Assembly (NCBI GenBank): GCA_034110465.1 | Contig: JAWUZD010000009.1 | Span: 62,001-126,000 of the forward strand | Direction of reading: 5' to 3' | From: Aurantibacter sp034110465 | GTDB lineage: Bacteria; Bacteroidota; Bacteroidia; Flavobacteriales; Flavobacteriaceae | Length of the DNA: 64,000 bases | Shown: positions 43,240-51,860 of the stretch, piece after piece | Layout: each line of letters begins with the position of its first letter | Numbering within the stretch: position 1 is the stretch's first letter | Translations under genes and position numbers: made by a program | Notes under the pieces: model-generated | What the model saw: the letters and a program-made list of their open reading frames with translations, nothing else | What the model was told of the DNA's origin: nothing | The model's database searches: none

Positions 43240-44244
43240 ATGTTATATAAAACAAAATATCACGATTCAGATTTATCCCAACTTACTTTTCTAGTTACTG
43301 GTGGGGCTGGTTTTATTGGGTCCAATATTGTTGAATATTTACTAAAGTATAACGTAAAAAAGGTTGTTGTTTTAGACAATTTAGTAACCGGACATTTATC
43401 TAACATCACTCCTTTCTTAGAACAACCGAATTGCGAGTTTATTGAAGGAGATATTAGAGATTTAGAAACGTGTAAAAAAGCAATGCAAAATGTTGATTTT
43501 GTATTACATCAAGCGGCTTTAGGTTCTGTACCAAGATCTATTAATGATCCTATTACTTCTAACGAAGTAAATGTATCTGGTTTTTTAAATATGTTAGTAG
43601 CAGCTAAGGACTCAGGAAGTGTAAAAAGAGTTGTATATGCAGCCAGTTCTTCAACCTACGGTGATCATCCAGGTCTACCTAAAGTAGAAGATGAAATTGG
43701 GAAGCCATTATCTCCATATGCGGTTACAAAATATGTAAACGAGCTCTATTCAGATGTGTTTTATAAAACCTATGGATTAGAAACTATTGGTTTGCGCTAT
43801 TTTAATGTATTTGGTCAAAGACAAGATCCAAATGGTGCTTACGCTGCTGTTATTCCTAAATTTATTGGTCAGTTTCTTAATGAAGAGAATTTGACAATTA
43901 ACGGAGATGGAAAGCATTCTAGAGATTTTACATTTATAGAAAATGTTGTTCAAGCAAATATAAAATCAGCTTTGTCATCTAATAATGCAGCTGTAAATCA
44001 AGTTTACAATGTTGCATTTGGTGAAAACACAAACCTTTTACAATTAGTAGATGCTATAAAAAGTGGTTTAGCTGCGTTAGATAAACCAGCTAATTCTAAA
44101 GTTACTCATGGTCCAGACAGACGTGGAGACGTAAAGCATTCTTTAGCAGATATATCTAAAGCAAAAAATAATTTTGGGTATAACCCTAAGTATTCTTTTC
44201 CTGAAGGAATTAAATTAACTGTAGAATCATATTGTAAAGACTAA
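43240..44244 (+). CDS. UDP-N-acetylglucosamine 4-epimerase (WbpP/TviC type)
   Basis: 334 residues, extended SDR. GGAGFIGSNIVEYLL (about 20-34), HQAALGSVPRSINDP, AASSSTYGDHPGLPK and the YxxxK SPYAVTKYVNELYSD are the marks of the GlcNAc/GalNAc epimerase group. Interconverts UDP-GlcNAc(A) and UDP-GalNAc(A). Its stop overlaps the next start by 1 bp (TAATG). Confidence 0.9.
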   Translation: MLYKTKYHDSDLSQLTFLVTGGAGFIGSNIVEYLLKYNVKKVVVLDNLVTGHLSNITPFLEQPNCEFIEGDIRDLETCKKAMQNVDFVLHQAALGSVPRSINDPITSNEVNVSGFLNMLVAAKDSGSVKRVVYAASSSTYGDHPGLPKVEDEIGKPLSPYAVTKYVNELYSDVFYKTYGLETIGLRYFNVFGQRQDPNGAYAAVIPKFIGQFLNEENLTINGDGKHSRDFTFIENVVQANIKSALSSNNAAVNQVYNVAFGENTNLLQLVDAIKSGLAALDKPANSKVTHGPDRRGDVKHSLADISKAKNNFGYNPKYSFPEGIKLTVESYCKD

Positions 44245-44819
44245 TGGTAGATTATTTTTCACACGAAACAGCAATAATTGATAAAGGCGCATCAATTGGA
44301 ATAGGAACAAAAATATGGCACTTTTCTCACGTTATGTCTAATTGTTCTATCGGACAAAAATGTAATATTGGTCAGAATGTAGTTATTTCTCCTGAAGTTA
44401 TTTTAGGTGATAATGTGAAAGTTCAAAACAATGTTTCAATATATACTGGCGTAACCTGTGAAGATGATGTGTTTTTAGGACCTTCTATGGTTTTTACAAA
44501 TGTAATTAACCCAAGAAGTGCTGTAAACAGACGTGGAAATTACGCAAAAACTACAGTTAAAAAAGGTGCATCAATTGGAGCTAATGCAACAATAGTTTGT
44601 GGAAACGATATTGGTGAATATGCTTTTATTGGAGCTGGAGCAGTTGTAACTAAAACTGTAAAACCTTTTGCTTTAGTAGTCGGAAATCCTTCAAAACAAA
44701 TTGGTTGGATTGGAGAGTTTGGTCATAAATTAGACTTTAACACAAATAATATAGCAATATGTTTAGAAAGTAAGCAAACATATAAATTAGAAAATAATAG
44801 CGTAACACGTATTTCATAA
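44244..44819 (+). CDS. Hexapeptide-repeat N-acetyltransferase (WlbB/WbpD-like)
   Basis: 191 residues made of left-handed beta-helix turns: IWHFSHVMSNCSIGQKCNIG, NVVISPEVILGDNVKV, then GASIGANATIVCGNDIGEYA, and the end FALVVGNPSKQIGWI. It matches UDP-2-acetamido-3-amino-2,3-dideoxy-glucuronate N-acetyltransferases, including FTNVINPRSAVNRRG. It would acetylate the 3-amino group formed by the aminotransferase at 46.8 kb. It lies between the epimerase (1-bp overlap) and the oxidoreductase (2 bp). Confidence 0.88.
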   Translation: MVDYFSHETAIIDKGASIGIGTKIWHFSHVMSNCSIGQKCNIGQNVVISPEVILGDNVKVQNNVSIYTGVTCEDDVFLGPSMVFTNVINPRSAVNRRGNYAKTTVKKGASIGANATIVCGNDIGEYAFIGAGAVVTKTVKPFALVVGNPSKQIGWIGEFGHKLDFNTNNIAICLESKQTYKLENNSVTRIS

Positions 44820-44821
44820 TA

Positions 44822-45799
44822 ATGAAGAATTTCGCACTTATAGGAGCTTCAGGGTATATTGCTCCTAGACATTTAAAAGCTATAAAGGACACTAATAATA
44901 ACCTAATAGCAGCATTAGATCGTTTTGATTCTGTCGGTATTATGGATAGTTATTTTCCAGAAGCCGATTTTTTTGTCGAACCAGAACGTTTTGACAGACA
45001 TTTAGAAAAATTAAAATACGAAAACAATACAAAATTAGATTATGTAAGTATTTGTACGCCAAACTATTTACACGATTCTCATATCCGTATGGCATTACGT
45101 CGCGGTTCTGATGCTATTTGCGAAAAGCCTTTAGTGTTAAACCCATGGAATATAGATGCCTTAGAAAATGTGGAAAAAGAAACAGGTAAGCGTGTTTGGA
45201 ATATTCTACAATTACGTCTTCATGATAGTATTATTGAATTAAAGAAAAAAATAGAAGCTGCACCAAAAGATAAGATTTTTGATGTTGATTTAACCTATTT
45301 AACATCAAGAGGAAATTGGTATTATACATCTTGGAAAGGAGACGTTTCTAAATCAGGAGGAATTGCAACAAACATAGGTGTACATTTCTACGATATGTTA
45401 TCTTGGATTTTTGGCGATGTTAAAAAAAATGTAGTTCATGTGCATAGACACGATAGAGCTGCAGGGTATTTAGAATTTGATCGTGCTAGAGTAAGATGGT
45501 TTTTATCAATTAACAGCGACATGTTACCAGCAGATATTCTTGCTAAAGGACAAAGAACATATAGGTCTATTCAAATCGAAGGCGAGGAATTAGAGTTTAG
45601 TGGTGGTTTTACAGACCTACATACTAAAGTGTATAAAGATATCTTAGACGGTAAAGGTTATGGTTTATCTGCTGCAAGACAAGCTATAGAAATTGTTCAC
45701 GAAATTAGAAATTCAGATCCTATCGGTTTAAAAGGGGAATATCATCCTTTAGCAAAAAAAGAATTTACAAATCACCCATTTGGGAAATTATATAATTAA
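44822..45799 (+). CDS. Gfo/Idh/MocA oxidoreductase (WlbA/WbpB-like)
   Basis: 325 residues. N-terminal Rossmann (MKNFALIGASGYIAPRHLKA), the CEKPLVLNP motif (near 100), and a C-terminal alpha/beta domain with GGIATNIGVHFYDMLSWIFG. It matches WlbA/WbpB, which oxidise the 3-OH of UDP-GlcNAcA to the 3-keto sugar. Together with the aminotransferase and acetyltransferase nearby this gives a UDP-2,3-diacetamido-uronic acid route. The gap before the next gene is 36 bp. Confidence 0.9.
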   Translation: MKNFALIGASGYIAPRHLKAIKDTNNNLIAALDRFDSVGIMDSYFPEADFFVEPERFDRHLEKLKYENNTKLDYVSICTPNYLHDSHIRMALRRGSDAICEKPLVLNPWNIDALENVEKETGKRVWNILQLRLHDSIIELKKKIEAAPKDKIFDVDLTYLTSRGNWYYTSWKGDVSKSGGIATNIGVHFYDMLSWIFGDVKKNVVHVHRHDRAAGYLEFDRARVRWFLSINSDMLPADILAKGQRTYRSIQIEGEELEFSGGFTDLHTKVYKDILDGKGYGLSAARQAIEIVHEIRNSDPIGLKGEYHPLAKKEFTNHPFGKLYN

Positions 45800-45835
45800 A
45801 CTTAATTTAAGTTAAAAGCATAAAATAAAAGTAGT

Positions 45836-46816
45836 ATGAAATTAGATAATGCAAAAGTATTAGTCATTGGTGGCGCTGGATTTATTGGTGGCTTTGTAGT
45901 AAGTGAATTATTAAAGCACAACGTTAAAGAAGTTATTATATACGATAATTTTGCTCGCGGTAAATCTGATAATATTGTTGAAAGTTTAAAAGACGACAGA
46001 TGTTCTGTATATCCATTTGGTGGAGATGTAAGAGAAACGGATATTCTTGATACAGCCATGCAAGGTGTTGATTATGTATTCCATTTAGCAGCAATGTGGT
46101 TATTACATTGTAAAGATTACCCGCGTACTGCTTTTGATGTAAACGTAGGAGGAACTTTTAATGTACTAGAAGCTTGTGTTAAAAATAACGTAAAGAAACT
46201 AGTATCATCATCTTCTGCCTCGGTATATGGAGATGCAGCAGAGGTTCCAATGACGGAAGCTCATCCATTCAATAATAAAAACTTTTACGGCGCTACAAAA
46301 ATAGCAGGAGAAGCTATGGCAACTGCTTTTAACGATCGTTACGGTCTTGAGGTTGTAAGTTTACGTTATATGAATGTTTATGGGCCAGGACAAGATCAAC
46401 ATGCAGTTTATAGTGGTGTAGTTCCAATAATGTTAAATAAAATTGAAGCAGGAGAACAACCTGTAATTAATGGCGATGGTAGCCAAGCTTACGATTTTAT
46501 TTATGTTGAAGATGTTGCAAAAGCAAATGTAGCAGCTTTAGAGTCTAATGTTAAAATTGGAAACTATAATGTAGGTACAGAAGTACAAACAACTATTAAA
46601 CAATTATGTGATACTATTTTAGATTTGAAAAAATCTGAATTAAAAGTAAAATATGTACCATATTCTGAAGATGATGCTCGTGCATTAGTTCAAAACAGAA
46701 TTGGATCTCGTCAAAGAGCAGAACACGAATTAGGGTTTTTATACAATGATACGTTAAGAGAAGGATTACAAAAATTAATTGACTGGAGAAAATCAGTTGG
46801 TATAGATAAAGCATAA
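45836..46816 (+). CDS. NAD-dependent epimerase/dehydratase, sugar specificity unknown
   Basis: 326 residues, extended SDR: VIGGAGFIGGFVVSELL (11-27), HLAAMWLLHCKDYPRTAFDV, the Ser in SSSSASVYGDAAEV and the YxxxK in FYGATKIAGEAMATAF. It differs from the WbpP-type epimerase and resembles uncharacterised SDRs placed next to asparagine-synthase-like genes in O-antigen loci such as Bordetella wbm. Possible role: epimerising the amidated or diamino uronic acid (inference). Confidence 0.8.
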   Translation: MKLDNAKVLVIGGAGFIGGFVVSELLKHNVKEVIIYDNFARGKSDNIVESLKDDRCSVYPFGGDVRETDILDTAMQGVDYVFHLAAMWLLHCKDYPRTAFDVNVGGTFNVLEACVKNNVKKLVSSSSASVYGDAAEVPMTEAHPFNNKNFYGATKIAGEAMATAFNDRYGLEVVSLRYMNVYGPGQDQHAVYSGVVPIMLNKIEAGEQPVINGDGSQAYDFIYVEDVAKANVAALESNVKIGNYNVGTEVQTTIKQLCDTILDLKKSELKVKYVPYSEDDARALVQNRIGSRQRAEHELGFLYNDTLREGLQKLIDWRKSVGIDKA

Positions 46817-46821
46817 GCATT

Positions 46822-47961
46822 ATGAATATTCCATTAATAAAACCGTTTATTACTCAAGAAATTAAAGATAAAGTTATCGAAGTTCTTGAAAGTGGTTATT
46901 TAACCGAAGGGCCTGTAACAAGAGAATTCGAAAATAAATTAAAAGATTATTTAGGTTGTAATCATTTAATGGCTGTAACATCGGCAACTACAGGATTAGA
47001 AATGGCTCTTAGAGCTTTAAAAGTAGGTCCTGGCGACGAAGTTATTGTTCCAGATTATACCTATCCTGCAACTGCATCTGTAGCGCCAATAGTTGGAGCT
47101 AAAGCTGTAATTGTTGACGTGTGTAAAGAAAATATGCTTATTGATTATGATGCTTTAGAAGCGGCAATTACACCTAAAACTAAAGTAATTATACCAGTAT
47201 CTTTATTTGGAGCACCATTAGATTACGATAGATTAAATGCGATTAAAGAAAAGCATAATTTATATATAATTGAAGATGCAGCTTGTACTATAGGCGCTGA
47301 ATTTAAAGGAGAAAAAGTAGGAAAACAAGCAGATATTACAGTGTTTTCTTTACATCCAAGAAAATTTATTACAACTGGTGAAGGTGGCGTTGTAACCACT
47401 CAAAACGATGAGTTAGCAGAATGGATGAATTCATACAAGCATTTTGGTATGGACATGACAGGTGCTTCTCGCGAAGGCATTCATTTTACTAATATTGGAA
47501 CAAATTATAAGTTAACAAATTTACAAGCGGCAGTAGGTTTAGGTCAATTAGACCATATAGAAGCCTTATTATCAAAACGTATAGAGTTAGCTAATAATTA
47601 TGAATCAATGCTTAGAAATGTAGAAAGTGTAACATTAACACATTTTTCAGAAAAAGAAACATGTGCTTCTTGTACTTGTACTTCAAAGCAATGTAAGCAT
47701 TCATACCAAACGTTTTCAATATTTGTTGAAGATAGAGATCGTATAATGACAGAAATGCGTGCAAAAGGAATAGAGGTTCAAATAGGAACGTATTCTCTAC
47801 ATATGCACGCAGCATTTCAGAATAATCCCTTAGTAGAAATTAAAGGGAATATGGAAAATAGCTTATGGTGTTTTAAACACGCCTTAGCATTGCCATTATA
47901 TAACGATTTAACACCTGAATTACAGGAACGTGTTGTTACAGAATTAAAAGCTTGTTTATAG
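46822..47961 (+). CDS. DegT/DnrJ/EryC1/StrS sugar aminotransferase with cysteine cluster
   Basis: 379 residues. PLP-dependent aminotransferase: TSATTGLEMALRAL, PDYTYPATASVAPIVG, EDAACTIGAEFKG and the Schiff-base Lys181 in SLHPRKFITTGEGG. It likely installs the amino group on the keto sugar from the WlbA-like enzyme. Odd feature: an extra Cys-rich stretch, Cys281, 284, 286 and 291 (ETCASCTCTSKQCKHS), not part of the usual fold and able to bind a metal or form disulphides. Spacing to asnB-like gene is 1 bp. Confidence 0.9.
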   Translation: MNIPLIKPFITQEIKDKVIEVLESGYLTEGPVTREFENKLKDYLGCNHLMAVTSATTGLEMALRALKVGPGDEVIVPDYTYPATASVAPIVGAKAVIVDVCKENMLIDYDALEAAITPKTKVIIPVSLFGAPLDYDRLNAIKEKHNLYIIEDAACTIGAEFKGEKVGKQADITVFSLHPRKFITTGEGGVVTTQNDELAEWMNSYKHFGMDMTGASREGIHFTNIGTNYKLTNLQAAVGLGQLDHIEALLSKRIELANNYESMLRNVESVTLTHFSEKETCASCTCTSKQCKHSYQTFSIFVEDRDRIMTEMRAKGIEVQIGTYSLHMHAAFQNNPLVEIKGNMENSLWCFKHALALPLYNDLTPELQERVVTELKACL

Positions 47962-47962
47962 T

Positions 47963-49852
47963 ATGTGTGGAATTGTAGGTGTTTTTAATGTTAACCAAGA
48001 TACTGTTTATAGAGATCAGTTAAAATCTATGGCGGAGCAAATTGCCCATCGTGGTCCAGACGGACACGGGTTTTTTGTGAAAGACAATATTGGTTTAGCG
48101 CATAAACGTCTAGCTATATTAGATACAAGCGATAAAGGAGCTCAACCAATGAGTTCTAAAAGTCAAAAATGGACTATTGTTTTTAATGGCTGTATATATA
48201 ATTTTTCAGAATTAAAGCAAGAGTTAAAAGCTAAAGGACATACCTTCAATTCTGAAACAGATACAGAAGTTATTTGCGAAGGTTTAGATGCCTATGGTAC
48301 TGAATTCTTTGAACGTTTAAATGGTATGTTTGCTATTGCAGCGTGGAATAACGAAACTAAAGAATTATTTTTAAGTAGAGATCGTTTCGGGATTAAGCCT
48401 TTATACTATTGGTTTAATGGTGAAACACTTTGTTTTGCAAGTGAAATTAAAGCTATAATTAAGCATCCAGATTATAAAATCGATGTAGATTTAAGTGCGT
48501 TGAACGAATATTTTTCGTTTCAAAATGTGTTTTCATTTAATACGTTGTTTAAAGGTGTAACTATGTTGCCTCCAGCAAATACAGTTAAAATTAATACATC
48601 TACAACGTTTGTAAAGCACGAGTCTTGGTGGGATTACGATTTCACTAAGACAGATGAAGATATGTCTTTCGATGATGCTAAAGACGAAACTAAGCGCTTA
48701 TTTAAGCAAGCTGTAACCCGACAGATGATAGCAGATGTTCCTGTCGGTTCATACTTGTCTGGAGGAATGGATTCTGGATCAATTACAGCGGTTGCTTCAA
48801 AGCATGTAGATCGTTTATCTACATTTACTTGTGGGTTCGATATGAACGAGGTTACAGGTCGTGAAGCTAATTTTGATGAGCGCAGAGATGCTGAATTAAT
48901 GGCAAATCACTTTAAAACAGAACAGTTTGAACAGGTAATGAATGCTGGAGATATACGTTGGTCTTTACCAAAATTAGTATATCATCTAGAAGATTTACGT
49001 GTTGGAATGTCTTATCCAAATTATTACATATCGCGTTTAGCTTCAAAATTTGTAAAAGTATGTTTACAAGGTACTGGTGGAGATGAATTATTTGGAGGTT
49101 ACCCTTGGCGTTATTATAAAGTGTTCGATTCGCTTAATAAAGAGGATTTTTTCGATCAATATTATGAGTTTTGGCAACGTTTGGTGCCAGATGCAGAAAA
49201 GGAAGCGCTTTTTACAAAAGATGTTTTTAGTAAAATAGATGTAGACGAACCAAGACGTGTTTTTGAACGTGTGTTTACTTTTAACGATAAATTAAAATAC
49301 GATACACCAGAACAACATATTAATAACTCCTTATACTTTGAAATAAAAACATTTTTACCAGGTTTATTCTTAGTCGGAGATAAATTAGCTATGGCACATG
49401 GGTTAGAAGAACGTTTTCCTTTTATGGATAACGATTTGGTTGACTTTGCTATGAAAGTTCCAGTAAAACATAAGCTAGGTAATTTAGAAAAAGAAATAGC
49501 AAAAATAGACGAAAATATTGAGCAGAAAAAGAAAGCTTACAGAGAGTTTGATGATGGCAAAAATGTATTACGTAAAGCTATGGCAGACTTTATTCCAGAA
49601 GAAATAATAAACAGAAAGAAGCAAGGTTTTTCTGCACCAGATGAAAGTTGGTATAGAGGAGAAAATGCAGATTATGTTAAAGAATTATTATTGTCTGATA
49701 ATACAGTAAGTACAAAATATATAGATAAAGATTACATTATTAAAACAGTAGACGAGCATATTAATAAAGGGATTAATCATCGTTTATTAATTTGGTCTTT
49801 TATGAATTTTGAATGGTGGTGTAAAATATTTATTAATGGAGAAAAAGTATAA
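47963..49852 (+). CDS. Asparagine-synthase-like amidotransferase (first copy)
   Basis: 629 residues. The N-terminal class II glutaminase starts with Cys2 (MCGIVGVFN) with RGPDGHG and FNGCIYNF; the synthetase domain has the PPi loop SYLSGGMDSGSI and CLQGTGGDELFGGYPWRY. In polysaccharide loci, such AsnB-like proteins are thought to amidate uronic acids rather than aspartate. It lies among diamino-uronic acid genes, which favours that use here (inference). A basic insert EKEIAKIDENIEQKKKAYRE (near 514-533) may affect specificity. A second copy is at 55.7 kb. Confidence 0.9.
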   Translation: MCGIVGVFNVNQDTVYRDQLKSMAEQIAHRGPDGHGFFVKDNIGLAHKRLAILDTSDKGAQPMSSKSQKWTIVFNGCIYNFSELKQELKAKGHTFNSETDTEVICEGLDAYGTEFFERLNGMFAIAAWNNETKELFLSRDRFGIKPLYYWFNGETLCFASEIKAIIKHPDYKIDVDLSALNEYFSFQNVFSFNTLFKGVTMLPPANTVKINTSTTFVKHESWWDYDFTKTDEDMSFDDAKDETKRLFKQAVTRQMIADVPVGSYLSGGMDSGSITAVASKHVDRLSTFTCGFDMNEVTGREANFDERRDAELMANHFKTEQFEQVMNAGDIRWSLPKLVYHLEDLRVGMSYPNYYISRLASKFVKVCLQGTGGDELFGGYPWRYYKVFDSLNKEDFFDQYYEFWQRLVPDAEKEALFTKDVFSKIDVDEPRRVFERVFTFNDKLKYDTPEQHINNSLYFEIKTFLPGLFLVGDKLAMAHGLEERFPFMDNDLVDFAMKVPVKHKLGNLEKEIAKIDENIEQKKKAYREFDDGKNVLRKAMADFIPEEIINRKKQGFSAPDESWYRGENADYVKELLLSDNTVSTKYIDKDYIIKTVDEHINKGINHRLLIWSFMNFEWWCKIFINGEKV

Positions 49853-49857
49853 TTTTA

Positions 49858-50853
49858 ATGCCAGTTAATTTTAGAGCGATACAAATTATAAAAGAAACAA
49901 TTAAGAGTTTAGATTTAAATCTAAACTCTTATGTTGTTTTAACAGAAGTTGGTAGTAATAATTATATTTATACGCCAATTATTCCATTATTAGCAGGAGC
50001 AAAAAAAGTATATGCTTGGACTAGAGATTCTTCTTACGGAAAGAGTGATGATATTATTGAGAAATGTTTAGAAGTTGCAAAACATTTAGGTTTAGAAGAT
50101 CGACTTGTCTTTTCTGCTAATAAAAAAGATTTTAAGCATGTTAGTGAAGCAGATATAATAACTAATTCTGGTTTTATTAGACCAATCAATCAATCTTTAT
50201 TGGAATATGCTAAGCCTAATATTGCTGTGCCACTAATGTTTGAAGCTTGGGAAATTAGAGATCAAGATATAGACCTGGAGGCTTGTACAAGAAATAATGT
50301 AAGAGTTGCTGGAACATGGGAAAATCATCCTGAAATTAAAGTGTTTAATTATGTAAAGGAATTAACACTTAAAATGCTTTTTGAGGCAGGATATGAAATT
50401 AGTGGAAATAAATTTATTGTCTGGTCCAAAGATCACTTTGGTGAAAAAGCAAACGAAGTTTTAAAACTAAACAATGCGGACGAAGTTATTGTAACAACAG
50501 ATTACAGCGTTCTTTTAGCAAATATTAAAAATGTTGATGCTGTTTTACTTTTTGATTATCATGAAACTAGAGATTATTTTGGTTCTGATTGCCTTTTTAA
50601 TTTAGAAGAGCTTAAACAAACAAATAATCATTTTGGAATTGTGCACCTTTATGGTAATGTAGATGTAAACTATTTAAACGATAACAATATATCTGTTTAT
50701 CCAAATAAAGAAGGTAGAGCGCTTAATATGACTTTTACATTAGCTCATGTAGGTTTATTACCTGTTTTAAGATTACTTACTGCTGGATTTAAAGTAGGGC
50801 AAGAGTCTTTGCAAAATAATATATCTAATCTATCACAACCCATTAATTTTTAA
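49858..50853 (+). CDS. Uncharacterised Rossmann-like protein of the polysaccharide locus
   Basis: 331 residues; I cannot name a family. The middle resembles NAD-dependent folds (EADIITNSGFIRPINQSLLE, then VRVAGTWENHPEIKVFNYVK, and a second alpha/beta unit GNKFIVWSKDHFGEKANEVL). Order and spacing faintly recall 2-hydroxyacid dehydrogenase or adenosylhomocysteinase-type proteins, but no GxGxxG loop is clear. No signal peptide or membrane segment except a short hydrophobic stretch near 295-310. Being squeezed between the amidotransferase (5 bp) and a formyltransferase (7 bp), it most likely acts in the same sugar pathway (inference). Confidence 0.6.
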   Translation: MPVNFRAIQIIKETIKSLDLNLNSYVVLTEVGSNNYIYTPIIPLLAGAKKVYAWTRDSSYGKSDDIIEKCLEVAKHLGLEDRLVFSANKKDFKHVSEADIITNSGFIRPINQSLLEYAKPNIAVPLMFEAWEIRDQDIDLEACTRNNVRVAGTWENHPEIKVFNYVKELTLKMLFEAGYEISGNKFIVWSKDHFGEKANEVLKLNNADEVIVTTDYSVLLANIKNVDAVLLFDYHETRDYFGSDCLFNLEELKQTNNHFGIVHLYGNVDVNYLNDNNISVYPNKEGRALNMTFTLAHVGLLPVLRLLTAGFKVGQESLQNNISNLSQPINF

Positions 50854-50860
50854 AATTAGC

Positions 50861-51793
50861 ATGAGAATAGCAATAATTGGAAGAAGTGAGTTACTTTTCG
50901 AAACAGCTCAATTATTAATTAAAAAAGGGTTTGAAATACCATTAGTAATAACAAGTAAGGCTGCGCCAGAATATAAGATTAAAGAAGAAGATTATAAGTT
51001 TTTTGCTAAAACTAATAATTCCGTATTTATACAAACAGGTAGAATAAATACAGAGGAAGTTATTAAAAAAATATCTTCTTTGAAAACTATTGATATTGCG
51101 GTAAGTATTAATTACTCAGGAGTTATAGCAGATGAAATTATTGATTTATTTCCAATGGGTATTCTAAATGCACATGGAGGTGATTTGCCAAGGTATAGGG
51201 GTAATGCTTGTCAAGCTTGGGCAATAATTAACGGAGAGAAAGAAATCGGTTTATGTGTCCACAAAATGATAGGTGGAGAATTAGACTCGGGAGATATAAT
51301 ATCTAAATCTTTTTTACCTATTAACATTAACACAAGAGTTGGAGAAGCATACGATTGGATGGAGAAAGAAATTCCTGTTTTAATGTTAAATGCTATCGAT
51401 AAATTATCAAAAAACATTAATGATGTACAATTTCAATCTAAAGATCCAAAAGATGCTTTGAGAACTTACCCTCGAAACCCTGATGACGGAGAAATTGATT
51501 GGAATAAAGATGCAGAGACAATAATTAGGTTAATTAATGCATCGTCTGAACCCTTTTCAGGTGCTTTTACGACATATAATGGAGAGAAATTAATAATTTG
51601 GAGAGCTTCATTATATATTGATAATGAAAATTATTGCGCTATTCCTGGACAAATAGCAAAAATTAATAAAGATTCAGGGAGCATTATTGTAATTACAGGA
51701 AAAGGTAAAGTTGAAATTAAGGAAATAGAGATTAATGGAGTAAGGACAGAACCCGCTAATATTATTAAATCGATTAGAAAAAGATTAAAATAG
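50861..51793 (+). CDS. Sugar N-formyltransferase (methionyl-tRNA formyltransferase-like)
   Basis: 310 residues with the formyltransferase fold. The catalytic Asn103, His105 and Asp142 are in GILNAHGGDLPRYRGN and GELDSGDIIS. The C-terminal part (about 205-310) is a Met-tRNA-FMT-like tail. Too short and in the wrong context for the housekeeping fmt; such enzymes in O-antigen loci transfer a formyl group from 10-formyl-tetrahydrofolate to an amino sugar. It therefore predicts an N-formylated residue in the polymer. A 67-bp gap follows. Confidence 0.88.
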   Translation: MRIAIIGRSELLFETAQLLIKKGFEIPLVITSKAAPEYKIKEEDYKFFAKTNNSVFIQTGRINTEEVIKKISSLKTIDIAVSINYSGVIADEIIDLFPMGILNAHGGDLPRYRGNACQAWAIINGEKEIGLCVHKMIGGELDSGDIISKSFLPININTRVGEAYDWMEKEIPVLMLNAIDKLSKNINDVQFQSKDPKDALRTYPRNPDDGEIDWNKDAETIIRLINASSEPFSGAFTTYNGEKLIIWRASLYIDNENYCAIPGQIAKINKDSGSIIVITGKGKVEIKEIEINGVRTEPANIIKSIRKRLK

Positions 51794-51860
51794 AACTATA
51801 ATATAAATTGAGTTTATTATTTTAAATAAGTTATTCGTAATTATAGAAAAAAAAATTAAC

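Noticed and set aside
50861..51793. Housekeeping methionyl-tRNA formyltransferase (fmt)
   Set aside because: Catalytic N, H, D residues are shared by the whole family, but the gene is buried in a sugar locus and lacks deformylase or ribosomal neighbours; sugar N-formyltransferase fits better.
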